DNA of 64,000 bases from Saprospiraceae bacterium (GTDB lineage Bacteria > Bacteroidota > Bacteroidia > Chitinophagales > Saprospiraceae), in contig JADJNW010000016.1 of assembly GCA_016714085.1 (NCBI GenBank), positions 62,001 through 126,000 of the forward strand. Reading direction: 5' to 3'. Position 1 is the stretch's first letter, and each line of letters begins with the position of its first letter. Position numbers and translations under genes: made by a program. Below are positions 29,766-39,362 of this stretch, piece by piece. The notes under the pieces were generated by a model. It was not told where the DNA came from. It saw only the letters and a list, made by a program, of their open reading frames with translations, and ran no database searches.

Positions 29766-30482
29766 ATGAAAATAGCATTGATTGGTTATGGTAAAATGGG
29801 CAAAACGATTGAACACCTGGCAAAGACGAAAGGACATGATATTGTTTTAATTATAGATAAAGATAATTTGCAAGATTTCACAAAAGAGAACTTGCAAAAA
29901 GTGGATGTTGCCATTGAATTTTCGCAACCCGAAAGCGCTTTTGAAAATATAAAAAAATGCCTGGAAGCAAAAGTGCCAGTAATTACGGGTACGACGGGCT
30001 GGTTAGACAAACTTTCGGAGGCCCGACAAATTTGTGAACAGACAGGTAGTGCGATGATTCAGGCGACCAACTTTAGTATCGGTGTAAATATTTTTTTTGC
30101 GCTCAATCACTATTTAGCAAAAATGATGAATGCACAGCCGCAATACGAAGTAAAAATAGAAGAAATTCATCATACACAAAAGCTTGATAAACCGAGCGGT
30201 ACAGCAATTTCGCTGGCGAAAGATATTCTGAATGAAATCGAACGCAAAACGAATTGGGTGAACCATGAAAATAGTAATCCTGAAGAATTAGCTATTATTT
30301 CCAAACGCATTGACCCTGCGCCTGGTACACACGAAGTGACTTATCAATCGGAAATTGATACCATCAAAATTAATCACGAAGCGCATTCGCGCGAAGGATT
30401 TGCTTTGGGCGCTATTGCAGCAGCAGCGTGGATTGTAGGTAAGCGAGGATTTTTTACCATGCAAGATGTCCTGGGATTTTGA
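29766..30482 (+). CDS. dapB: 4-hydroxy-tetrahydrodipicolinate reductase DapB
   Basis: A 238-residue enzyme of the lysine and diaminopimelate pathway. NAD(P)H site GYGKMG at residues 8-13; GTTGW at 75-79; the catalytic block EIHHTQKLDKPSGTA (H135/H136, K142) is intact; and the C-terminus shows HEAHSREGFALGA. Length is in the normal range for Bacteroidota DapB (~235-245). No other dap gene is nearby. The preceding 246-base gap has nothing I recognise. Confidence 0.95.
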   Translation: MKIALIGYGKMGKTIEHLAKTKGHDIVLIIDKDNLQDFTKENLQKVDVAIEFSQPESAFENIKKCLEAKVPVITGTTGWLDKLSEARQICEQTGSAMIQATNFSIGVNIFFALNHYLAKMMNAQPQYEVKIEEIHHTQKLDKPSGTAISLAKDILNEIERKTNWVNHENSNPEELAIISKRIDPAPGTHEVTYQSEIDTIKINHEAHSREGFALGAIAAAAWIVGKRGFFTMQDVLGF

Positions 30483-30584
30483 ATATTATAAAGCCTCAAA
30501 TAAATATTTCGATCTATTAGCAGTGTTTTCTTAAATTTGAATAGGATTTCCAAAAACCAGCATCAAAACCCAAAGCCTCTTACC

Positions 30585-31262
30585 ATGAAACAAATTTGGT
30601 ATTTCGACGAAGTGGACTTGTTTGAGGTTCTTTGTCCCTATAAATATGCTGACCACGTCAAGCAGAATCCGCCGATGTCTTATCACAAAAATGATTTTCT
30701 TTTTTTGCCGAATGAAACTGCCAAAGAGATTTTTTTAGTAGTGAATGGAAAAGTGAAAGTAGGATATTATGATGATGATGGTAATGAAAATGTAAAGACC
30801 TATTTATCAAGGGGTGAAATTCTTGGAGAAATGGCGTTTTTGGGGCAAAGTTCACATCATGATTTTGCGCAAGCGACCGAAGAAGGGACGCAGGTTTGTA
30901 AAATGAGTGTCGAGAAAGCGCGAGAATTAGCAAGAGATTATGTACCTTTTAGCTTAGAGATTCATAAAAAAATTGGTGAAAATATTCGCAAATTAGAACG
31001 CCGACTCGAAATTCTTTTTTTTAAAGATGCGAACAAGCGTCTTATAGAATTACTTAAAGACCTGACCGAAATGTACGGACGCCCTTGTCCTAAAGGGAAA
31101 GGCACATTGGTAGAACACTCCCTCACCCAGCAAGAAATGGCAAGCCTTATAGCTACTTCGCGCAAAACCGTAGCACTCGCCCTCAATGAATTTGAGCGCG
31201 AAGGAAAAATAGAAATTGGATTAGGCAAGTTTTGGATATTAAATAAAACTTTTTTGAATTGA
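30585..31262 (+). CDS. Crp/Fnr family transcriptional regulator
   Basis: Start chosen at MKQIWYFDEVDLFEVL (30585); the longer frame from 30537 adds a poorly conserved tail. 225 residues: a cyclic-nucleotide-binding-like beta-roll (residues ~20-125, with GEILGEMAFLG), a long dimer helix, and a C-terminal winged helix with the HTH in LTQQEMASLIATSRKTVALALNEFE. No N-terminal cysteine cluster, so it is not an FNR-type Fe-S sensor; the ligand is unknown. A palindrome of the TTAC-N4-GTAA type lies 75 bases after its stop, before the subtilisin gene. Confidence 0.88.
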   Translation: MKQIWYFDEVDLFEVLCPYKYADHVKQNPPMSYHKNDFLFLPNETAKEIFLVVNGKVKVGYYDDDGNENVKTYLSRGEILGEMAFLGQSSHHDFAQATEEGTQVCKMSVEKARELARDYVPFSLEIHKKIGENIRKLERRLEILFFKDANKRLIELLKDLTEMYGRPCPKGKGTLVEHSLTQQEMASLIATSRKTVALALNEFEREGKIEIGLGKFWILNKTFLN

Positions 31263-31336
31263 AAATCAGTTGATTATAAATTAATTTATCTTCTTTGCGA
31301 CTTCTTTATTTATCTTTTTAAATATTTTTCATCGGT

Positions 31337-31350
31337 GTTACGTAGGTAAC
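31337..31350. promoter_or_regulatory. Possible Crp/Fnr-type operator (GTTAC-N4-GTAAC)
   Basis: GTTAC (31337-31341) and GTAAC (31346-31350) form a perfect inverted repeat with a 4-base spacer, the geometry of Fnr-type sites. It stands between the regulator gene and the subtilisin gene, so either self-contained regulation of the protease or chance is possible. Confidence 0.35.
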
Positions 31351-31412
31351 AACTTTTGGTTTCTACATGGTGCAACTTTGCAGTATCAAAAATAAAAAAG
31401 CAAAAAAACACC

Positions 31413-33017
31413 ATGCTCTGCCCAATTTGTCATCAAGATTATAAAAAACTGCTGCATAAGTTCGGTGGAGCTTTTGACGAACCCATAATAGAAGCGCTTC
31501 GCCAAGAGGTGCCAACCTGGGATCCTGAACACGGAGCTTGTACACGTTGTGTGGATCAGGCTCAATTGGATGCCTGGACAAATTTGAAAGGTGATGGAAT
31601 CAGATCAGAAATTAATGGCTATAAAATTCTGCCGATACCGACTCGACTGACGGCATATCCACATTACACCGGCAAAGGCGTGACGATCTGCTTTATTGAT
31701 AGTGGTTTCTGTCAACATCCTGATTTGGAAGGACGTATATTGAAAATTATAGATATTACAAATTCCAATCTTCCTACTTCCGACTTCCAATCTCCTACTT
31801 CGAGTTGGCATGGTACGATGACTTCGGTCGTATGCGCTGGCAACGGTAAGCTTTCAAATGGAATATATAAAGGATTGGCTTCCAGCGCGGATTTGGTATT
31901 GTTAAAAGTAACCGATGCAGAAGGCTCGATTTCGGGTCAGAATATTTCAAAGGCAATAAAATGGGCAATTCAAAATAAAGAACAATATAATATTAGAATT
32001 ATAAATCTTTCTGTGACAGATGATTATGCAAACTCTTACAAAGAAAATGAAATAGATAGGGTGATTGAAGAAGCGGTCAAAGCAGGGATTGTTGTAATAG
32101 CAGCCGCAGGAAATGACGAATATGCTACTTTAAAAGCACCTGCAAACAGCCCCCACGCTATCACTGTAGGTGGCTTGGATGATCACAACACCCTGCATCC
32201 GCTTACTTACAGCTTGTATCACTCGACATTCGGAGAAACAATAGATGGCACGCACAAACCAGAATTGATTGCACCTGCGATTTGGATTCCGGCACCGATT
32301 TTACCAGAAACAAAGGAACAACGAATTGCGGAAATTTTATTTGAACTGGCAAATACGAACGATAACAAACTTTTTAAAACAAAGTTTGCAAACCTTGCTT
32401 TGCAGATTGGCTTTGACCAAAAGCTTGTAAATCAGGATATAGAAATCATCCGACAAAAAATTCAGGAAGAAATTGAAAATCGGAAACTCATTTCCGAGCA
32501 TTACCAACACGCCGACGGTACGTCTTTCGCAGCCCCAATTGTGAGCAGTCTGGTCGCGCAAATGTTAGAAGCCAATCCCGCATTGACACCGGCAGCGGTT
32601 CGAGAAATTTTATTGAGAACAGCCCGCACGCTTGAAAATGCACCGATTGAACGTCAAGGTTTTGGCGTAGTACATCCTTTGAGTGCGGTATACGCCGCTG
32701 AAGTGCAGCATCAGGATTTACCTGCATTTTTTACGCCGATTGTAAATTACAGATATAAAGTTATTGAATTTTTATTACATCAACATGATGCAAAAGCAGT
32801 CGTAGCAACAGGCGATTTTACGAATTGGAATACCGATGAAATTGCTTTACAACGCAATGGAAATAGTAAATGGAAAGCGACTTGTTCCCTTTTACCCAAA
32901 GGCATTTATCGCTACAAATTTTTAGTCAATCAAGAACAATGGCTTACCGATCCGACTAATCTTTTTCGAGAATTAGATGGCTTTGGAGGTTTTAATAGCA
33001 AATTAATTATTGAATAA
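31413..33017 (+). CDS. S8 subtilisin-like protease with CxxC ribbon and C-terminal CBM48/AMPK1-like domain
   Basis: Start chosen at MLCPICHQDYKKL (31413); 534 residues. Residues 3-6 and 43-46 form two CxxC pairs (zinc-ribbon-like). The catalytic triad is D96 in FIDSG, H133 in SSWHGTMT and S371 in DGTSFAAP, with oxyanion N234 in AAAGND. A ~75-residue helical insertion lies before the Ser block. The last ~80 residues (VVATGDFTNWN ... KGIYRYKFLVN) are a glycogen-binding-type beta sandwich. No signal peptide, so the enzyme is likely cytoplasmic. The substrate is unknown; the glycan-binding tail could target it to glycogen. Confidence 0.85.
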   Translation: MLCPICHQDYKKLLHKFGGAFDEPIIEALRQEVPTWDPEHGACTRCVDQAQLDAWTNLKGDGIRSEINGYKILPIPTRLTAYPHYTGKGVTICFIDSGFCQHPDLEGRILKIIDITNSNLPTSDFQSPTSSWHGTMTSVVCAGNGKLSNGIYKGLASSADLVLLKVTDAEGSISGQNISKAIKWAIQNKEQYNIRIINLSVTDDYANSYKENEIDRVIEEAVKAGIVVIAAAGNDEYATLKAPANSPHAITVGGLDDHNTLHPLTYSLYHSTFGETIDGTHKPELIAPAIWIPAPILPETKEQRIAEILFELANTNDNKLFKTKFANLALQIGFDQKLVNQDIEIIRQKIQEEIENRKLISEHYQHADGTSFAAPIVSSLVAQMLEANPALTPAAVREILLRTARTLENAPIERQGFGVVHPLSAVYAAEVQHQDLPAFFTPIVNYRYKVIEFLLHQHDAKAVVATGDFTNWNTDEIALQRNGNSKWKATCSLLPKGIYRYKFLVNQEQWLTDPTNLFRELDGFGGFNSKLIIE

Positions 33018-33110
33018 TAAGCGCTTTGATGCGCTGTATTCATGCTTAGTTTAAATGCTTACAACCCAAATACTATAACACCATAAAACCATAAAACACA
33101 GCACACAAAA

Positions 33111-34694
33111 ATGAATCATTACGATATCATCATCATCGGAACTGGTGCTGGCGGGGGAACGCTTGCCTACCGATTAGCTCCAACGGGCAAAAAAATCCTT
33201 ATTCTCGAACGAGGAGATTTTCTACCAAAAGAAGTCCAAAACTGGGATCCCTGGGCTGTTGCCAAAGGGCGTTACAAAACGCCTGAAATGTGGAAGGATA
33301 AAGAAGGTAATTCATTTTCTCCTTATCAACATTATTGGGTTGGCGGCAATACCAAAATGTACGGTGGCGCTTTGCTCCGCTTGCGCGAAAGCGATTTTGA
33401 ACAGGTATATCATTATGATGGTATTTCACCTGCCTGGCCTTTAAAATATGATGATTTTGAACCATATTATACTGAAGCTGAATATTTATATCATACCCGC
33501 GGCCAGCGCGGCGTTGACCCGACCGAACCACCAGCTACAAAGCCTTATCCACAGCCACCTTTGCCATTTGAGCCGCGGATGCAAGAAGTAAATAATTTAG
33601 TAAAAAAACAAGGATATAATCCTGTACCCATTCCATTGGCTGTAAAATTGCCGGAAGGCGCTGATAAGGTGCATTTGACTTTATACGATGGTTATCCTGA
33701 TCCTACTGGTTCAAAAGCAGATTCACACTCTATAGGTATTGCTGGCGCTTTGGAATATCCAAATGTAACGCTTTTGACTAATCGTAAGGCAATGCGTATT
33801 GAAACCGATGGCACTGGGCATATTGCGAAGCAAGTGATCGTTGATCATAATGGTGTAATGGAAACATTTAGTGCTGATATAATTGTAGTATCATGTGGAG
33901 CGATTAATTCTGCGGCTTTACTGCTGCGTTCCAAAAATGACATACATCCCGATGGGCTTGCCAATAGTTCTGGCCTGGTGGGTCGAAATTTGATGATTCA
34001 TAATAACGGCGTAGTGCTGGCCTATTCAGAAAAAGAGAATCCTTCGGCATTCCAGAAAGCATTTTTAATACCGGATTTCTATCATAATGCGGATGATTCC
34101 AAATATCCTTTGGGCGCGATTCAATTAATGGGTAAAGCAGATCCACTGTTACTCACAGATGCCTTGGGTGATGAATTACAATCAAATGGTAAAAATTTGG
34201 AATATTATGCTAATCATATCATAGATTTCTTTATTACTGCTGAAGACTTGCCATTTGTCAACAACCGCGTAATTGCCAAAGAAAATGGCAGCATCCAAAT
34301 TTGTTATCACCAGAATAATCTCGAAGCTTATAATCGCTTAAAACAAAAGTTGATTAATATTATGGACAAGGTCGCAGAAATGGATGGAGTAGGGGGGACT
34401 ACCAAATATTTTGGATTCAAGCTTGGCAGCGGCGGCGTGACGCACCAAACAGGTACTTGTCGTTTTGGTACGAATCCTCTGACTTCGGTACTGGACTTGA
34501 ATTGTAAGGCACATGATCTCGATAATTTGTATGTAGTGGACACTAGCTTCTTTCCTTCTTGCGGTGCTGTAAATCCTTCACTTACAGCTATGGCAAATGC
34601 ACTAAGAGTTGGCGATCATTTGATAGAAAGAATGAATATGAATAGCGCGGTTGAAATGATGGTAAATAGCGATTCTGAAAATTGGGTAGGGTAA
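33111..34694 (+). CDS. GMC family oxidoreductase (FAD)
   Basis: A 527-residue protein. The FAD site is IIGTGAGGGTLAYRLA (GxGxxG from residue 10) and ILILERG. The mid region carries the GGNTKMYGGALLRLRE loop. The C-terminus has HQTGTCRFG and DTSFFPSCGAVNPSLTAMANALR, the conserved GMC end near the catalytic His/Asn. Family members oxidise sugars or alcohols (e.g. glucose, gluconate). It begins a long same-strand run ending at the aquaporin/SDR pair, and I infer a role in sugar oxidation. No signal peptide seen. Confidence 0.88.
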   Translation: MNHYDIIIIGTGAGGGTLAYRLAPTGKKILILERGDFLPKEVQNWDPWAVAKGRYKTPEMWKDKEGNSFSPYQHYWVGGNTKMYGGALLRLRESDFEQVYHYDGISPAWPLKYDDFEPYYTEAEYLYHTRGQRGVDPTEPPATKPYPQPPLPFEPRMQEVNNLVKKQGYNPVPIPLAVKLPEGADKVHLTLYDGYPDPTGSKADSHSIGIAGALEYPNVTLLTNRKAMRIETDGTGHIAKQVIVDHNGVMETFSADIIVVSCGAINSAALLLRSKNDIHPDGLANSSGLVGRNLMIHNNGVVLAYSEKENPSAFQKAFLIPDFYHNADDSKYPLGAIQLMGKADPLLLTDALGDELQSNGKNLEYYANHIIDFFITAEDLPFVNNRVIAKENGSIQICYHQNNLEAYNRLKQKLINIMDKVAEMDGVGGTTKYFGFKLGSGGVTHQTGTCRFGTNPLTSVLDLNCKAHDLDNLYVVDTSFFPSCGAVNPSLTAMANALRVGDHLIERMNMNSAVEMMVNSDSENWVG

Positions 34695-34705
34695 ATAATG
34701 ATATC

Positions 34706-35053
34706 ATGGAATTATTACCAATGAAAACCTCCATCCTGGAAATTTTAATTGGAGTTGTCGAAATGGTTAGTGCAGCAGTATTATTAATGGGTTTTGTCAA
34801 AGGTATCCGAGGATTTTTAATAAGTGAATGGAATCATTTTCAACAAAAAGCGGATCGGATCAATTTATTAGAGCTCCGTCCAGTAGTAGGAAACTACATT
34901 CTCTTAGGCTTAGATTTTTACATCGTATCTGATATTCTTTCGACCATGTTGCACCACGAGTGGAATGAACTGATTAGTCTTACTGTGATTGGATTATTGC
35001 GAACGGTGATTGGCTATTTTTTGGCAAAGGAAATCGAACAAAAAACTTCATGA
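34706..35053 (+). CDS. DUF1622 membrane protein
   Basis: ATG at 34706 (MELLPMKTS) is preferred; a TTG at 34682 overlaps the end of the GMC gene. 115 residues with three membrane segments (~12-30, ~60-80, ~85-105) and the typical LGLDFYIVSDI block. Function unknown. It is closely spaced behind the GMC gene, so probably in the same transcript. Confidence 0.75.
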   Translation: MELLPMKTSILEILIGVVEMVSAAVLLMGFVKGIRGFLISEWNHFQQKADRINLLELRPVVGNYILLGLDFYIVSDILSTMLHHEWNELISLTVIGLLRTVIGYFLAKEIEQKTS

Positions 35054-35093
35054 TAAGGCTTGAGAAATCTAAGTCTTAAAAATTACTAAAATC

Positions 35094-36106
35094 ATGCAAC
35101 GACAAATAATTCGGTGGCTACTCGTAGTTGCCCTGACTTTCTTATACTTTTTAATCTGGGCGCAAACTGCCCGACAAGTGACACAAGTGAGCATCACGGT
35201 TTCAGATTTGGATAAAATTGTACCATTTTATGAACAGGTGCTGAATTTTAATAAAGTAAATGAATATGAATTGCAATGTAATAAATTGCAGCAACTATTT
35301 GGAATTCAGGATTCTATGATTGTAATGAAAGCAGTGCAATTGCAATTAGGAGATGAATTTATTGAATTATTAGAATTTGAAACCTTTCTGGAGGAACGTG
35401 CGCTTCCGGCCGATTCTCGAAGCAATGACCTATGGTTTCAGCATATTGCCATCGTTGTGAGTGATATGGAACGCGTGTACGAACGCCTGCGTAAATTTGG
35501 GGTTCAACATGTTTCCACAGCTCCGCAAACTTTACCACCCTATCTTCCGGCAGCAGCGGGCATCAGTGCTTTTACTTCCGCGATCCGGACGGACACAATT
35601 TGGAAGTAATCAATTTCCCAAAGGATAAAGGCAACTCTAAATGGCAAAAGTCAACGAAGCAGCTTTTTCTAGGCATTGATCATACGGCGATTGGCATCAA
35701 TGGCACCGAAGAGCAACTTCATTTCTATCGAGACTTGCTGGGCTTGAAAATTGCCGGGAACAGCGAAAATTATGGCTCGGAGCAAGAACACCTTAATCAA
35801 GTATTTGGAGCGCATTTGCTCATCACGGGCTTGCGTGCGCAGGAAGGTTTTGGTGTGGAATTTCTGGATTATCTCTCACCGCCTGGCGGTAGGAATTATC
35901 CGGCTGATAGCAAAGCGACTGATCTTTGGCATTGGCATACCAGCATTCGTGTTGACAATGTCGAACAGGTTTATAAACGCTTACAAGATGCTGATTGTCA
36001 GTTTATTTCCAATGGGATTGTAGAAATAGAAATCCCGACATTGAAAACAAGCAAGGCTTTTTTAGTTCGAGACTTCGACGGTCACGCAGTATTAATATTT
36101 GAATAA
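35094..36106 (+). pseudogene. Exported double VOC/glyoxalase-fold protein, frameshifted
   Basis: A signal-like N-terminus (MQRQIIRWLLVVALTFLYFL) precedes two VOC modules. The first has VTQVSITVSDLDKIVPFYEQ and DLWFQHIAIVVSDMERVYE; the second has GIDHTAIGINGTEEQLHFYRD and LWHWHTSIRVDN. Between them, FYFRDPDGHNLEVINF is interrupted because a T is missing near 35572, splitting the gene. Each module has the metal-ligand His/Glu positions of VOC proteins. Reaction unknown (isomerase, dioxygenase or lyase). Confidence 0.8.
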
Positions 36107-36143
36107 TCACTTGACTTTTATTAATAAACAAAAATTATTTTCA

Positions 36144-37067
36144 ATGAAAACGAGTTTAAGTATTCTAACATTAATCTTAATTTTATTGGTTGGTTGTCAA
36201 ACACCTACGGATAATGTAAAAGCTTCATCTGATCCTGATGCTTTCGCCAATCTTAATTCAGAAGGCGTCATCATCGATGGGTATGATCCAGTGGCATTTT
36301 TTACAGAAAGCAAGCCGGTAAAGGGTTCTCCTGAATTCAAATCGACGTACAAAGGAGCGATTTATCAATTTGCTTCGGCGGATCACAAAAAAATGTTTGA
36401 CGAAAACCCCAATAAATACAAGGTTCTGTACGGCGGCTGGTGCGCTTATGCTATATCCTTGGGGCGTATTGCACCGATTGACATCAACACATGGTCGATC
36501 GTAGATGGCCATCTCGTGATTCAGCATAATGAGCGTGCGGTGCGTGGCTGGGAGAAAGACGTTCCAGGCAATTTTGCGAAAGCTGAAAAATACTGGCCTT
36601 ATGTTGCCGGAAACAAAGGCAAGCAAATCCTGACCGATGAAGAGAAGAAATTCCTGGTGAACGTGGACAAAAGTGGCGTCATTATTGACGGCTACGATCC
36701 TGTAGCATATTTCACGGAAAATAAGGCGGTGAAAGGTAATCCGCAATTCACTGCTCGTGTAGATGGCGCTACCTACTGGTTTTCCAGTGAAGCTAATCAA
36801 AATGCTTTCAAGGATAATCCTGAAAAATATAAGCCACAGTATGGTTCATTTTGTGCTTATGCGGTGAGCCGCAACAAATTACGCCCGATTAATCCTGAGC
36901 TATTCCAGATAATTGATGGTCGCTTGATGCTGCAACATTCACAAAAAGCTTATGACCTGTATAATGAAGATTTGGCGAATAATGTAAAGTTGTCAGACCA
37001 ATATTGGCCTGGCTTGCAGGAAAAGAAAGCTGGTAAAAAATTGGCATATGATGCACCTGCAAATTAA
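36144..37067 (+). CDS. Lipoprotein with two YHS domains
   Basis: Start at MKTSLSILTLILILLVGC (36144), with lipobox LVGC and a cysteine at ~18. Two similar ~130-residue halves follow: GVIIDGYDPVAFFTESKPVKG with WCAYAISLGRIAPID, and GVIIDGYDPVAYFTENKAVKG with FCAYAVSRNKLRPIN. YHS domains are metal-associated in several proteins. The duplication is clear; each half keeps one cysteine in the same spot. Likely outer-membrane or periplasmic, role unknown. Confidence 0.8.
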   Translation: MKTSLSILTLILILLVGCQTPTDNVKASSDPDAFANLNSEGVIIDGYDPVAFFTESKPVKGSPEFKSTYKGAIYQFASADHKKMFDENPNKYKVLYGGWCAYAISLGRIAPIDINTWSIVDGHLVIQHNERAVRGWEKDVPGNFAKAEKYWPYVAGNKGKQILTDEEKKFLVNVDKSGVIIDGYDPVAYFTENKAVKGNPQFTARVDGATYWFSSEANQNAFKDNPEKYKPQYGSFCAYAVSRNKLRPINPELFQIIDGRLMLQHSQKAYDLYNEDLANNVKLSDQYWPGLQEKKAGKKLAYDAPAN

Positions 37068-37103
37068 ATAACCACTAAATAAGTGTAATTAAATATTAAA
37101 ATT

Positions 37104-37577
37104 ATGAAAACCCGACTCATTATAATAATTGCGCTGCTCCTCGCAGTGCTACAAATAAAGGCACAAATTGCCGAAACGTATGAATTGACGCTCGAAGGAG
37201 CCAAAGAAATCATGTCAAAAGCTACGGAATACGCCAAGATAAATAAGGCTCCAGGTGGTGCCATTGCTATTGTAGATGCTGGCGGAAACTTGATTTTATT
37301 GGAACGATTAACGAATACTTTCCCCATTGCTTCGGAAGTATCGCATGGTAAAGCGCGTACAGCAGCGCTATTTAAAATGCCTTCTAAAAACCTGGAAGAC
37401 AATATTTTAAAAGGACGCACCTCTTTAATTACGGTTGGCGAAAATATGCTGCGCGGCGGCGTGCCGATTATTTACAAAGGCAAAGTTATAGGCGGCATTG
37501 GCGTAAGCGGTGCAGCGAGTGCCGATCAAGATGCAGAAATCGCGCAAGCTGGTTTGAGTGCTTTGTTTTTGCAATAA
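37104..37577 (+). CDS. GlcG/HbpS-like heme-binding-fold protein (exported)
   Basis: A signal peptide (MKTRLIIIIALLLAVLQIKA) and ~137 mature residues: TLEGAKEIMSKATEYA, GGAIAIVDAGGNLILLERL, KARTAALFKMPS, GVPIIYKGKVIGGIGVSG. These are the blocks of the GlcG/HbpS family, which form octamers and in HbpS bind heme. Its neighbours (lactonase, GMC oxidase) make a role alongside sugar oxidation likely, though unproven. It is 55 bases before the SMP-30 gene. Confidence 0.83.
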   Translation: MKTRLIIIIALLLAVLQIKAQIAETYELTLEGAKEIMSKATEYAKINKAPGGAIAIVDAGGNLILLERLTNTFPIASEVSHGKARTAALFKMPSKNLEDNILKGRTSLITVGENMLRGGVPIIYKGKVIGGIGVSGAASADQDAEIAQAGLSALFLQ

Positions 37578-37632
37578 CAAAAGTGTGGCGCACCTCAAAG
37601 GTGTGCTACACCTATTAAATATAATATTTACA

Positions 37633-39313
37633 ATGAAAAATATCATAAAAATCATATTCTTAACATTCCTGACAATCAACGCTTTCGCACAAGAAAGTCG
37701 AGAGTTAGCTATCGGGCAACCCAATGCAATAGTGGACTTGCGTACGCACGAGGGAACAGCTTTGCTAAAAGCGACTTGGCGCAGCCAAAATGCAGAAGTT
37801 ATCAAAGCAAAATTCAATGCGCCGGGCGCATCCGATGCTGATCCATTATTATTATATCCGACTGGAAAAAATATTATAACAAATGACATTACACCAAAAG
37901 CTGGAGCTGCGGATTTTAATGATTCGAAATGGGGAGCAACTTGACCCGACCGCGCTAGAAACTCGCTGTGGCAATGGTTTACTATCTTTTGTTTGGTATC
38001 GATTGAATGTAACAATTCCTGAAAAGGTGAGCAATTTTGATCCAACTGGCTCAAGAGTTGTCTTTGAAATTGTGGTGGACGACTATGCTGAAATTTGGGT
38101 AAACGGTAAATTAAATAAGGCCTTCGGGCAATCTGGCGAAGGTGTTGCAAAAGGCTACAACGCTCGCAATCGGGTCGTTTTGACTGAAAATGCAAGACCT
38201 GGGGAACAATTTCAACTTGCTATTCTTGGGATCAATGGCCCCATTGCAGATTTACCGACCAATTACATCTGGATTCGTTCTGCTACATTGGATTTTTATA
38301 AATCTTATCCTAAACGTAATGACTGGCAAAATTTAGGACAAATTATTACAATTGATCAAGAATTGTATAATGTTATTGAATCGGATGTAAAGATTGAAAA
38401 ACTGGCAGATGGCTTTCAGTTCACAGAAGGCCCAGTCTGGCATCCCGATGGATTCCTGTTATTTAGTGACCCCAATACCAATGTAATATATAAATACGAC
38501 CCTATTTCCCGGAACATTTCTATTTATATTACAAAATCCGGTTATGCTGGTTTTGACATTGGTGAATATCATCAACCTGGCTCTAATGGCTTGTCCATTG
38601 ACGCGGAAGGCAGATTAATCGTTTGTCAACACGGCAATCGGCGCGTGATTCGCCATGAAAAGAAAGGCCCAATTACAATTTTATCGGATCATTATAATAA
38701 TAAGCGACTAAATAGTCCTAATGATATTGTAATAAAATCGGATGGAGTTATTTACTTTACTGATCCGCCTTATGGTTTACCAAAAGCGTATAATGATACA
38801 AAAAAAGAAGTAAATTTCCAGGGTGTTTACCGTATCAAAAATGGCGAAACCGAACTGTTAACGACTGACTTGGGCGGCCCGAATGGCATCGCCTTCTCAC
38901 CGGATGAACGATACCTCTACGTTAGTAATTGGGATATAAGGGATATTCATAATACGAAAACGCTTTGGCGCTATGAAGTACAACCCGATGGCACACTTGA
39001 CAAAGGCGAGATATTCTTCAACATGAATCAGACCGATGATGATGAAGCATTAGATGGCGTAAAGGTTGATAATCAAGGATATATCTTCGCTTCAGGTCCT
39101 GGCGGTGTGTGGATTATTTCGCCGGAAGGCAAATATCTCGGGAAAATCATTGGCCCGGAACGCCCTGCGAATATGGCTTGGGGTGACGATGGTAAAACTT
39201 TATATCTCACAGCGCATACGGGTTTGTATAAAATTCGGACGAAGAATGGTGGAAAAATTGCTGGAAAGCAGCAAACAACAAGTAACAAACAACAAGAGAC
39301 AAAACTTAAATAA
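37633..39313 (+). pseudogene. SMP-30/gluconolactonase family exported protein, frameshifted
   Basis: Signal peptide MKNIIKIIFLTFLTINAFA, a ~200-residue beta domain with DYAEIWVNGKL, then a six-bladed SMP-30 propeller: FTEGPVWHPDGFLLFSDP, GSNGLSIDAEGRLIVCQHG, LNSPNDIVIKSDG, GPNGIAFSPDERYLYV, DGVKVDNQGYIFASGP. The metal Glu, Asn and Asp positions are kept. An extra G in GGGG at ~37934 breaks the frame between KWGAT and EQLDP. Joined ~560 residues. The family hydrolyses aldonolactones such as gluconolactone. Confidence 0.88.
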
Positions 39314-39362
39314 GCTTAATTTTATTAAGCAAAAATTATATAATCATTATAAATAAAATAAA

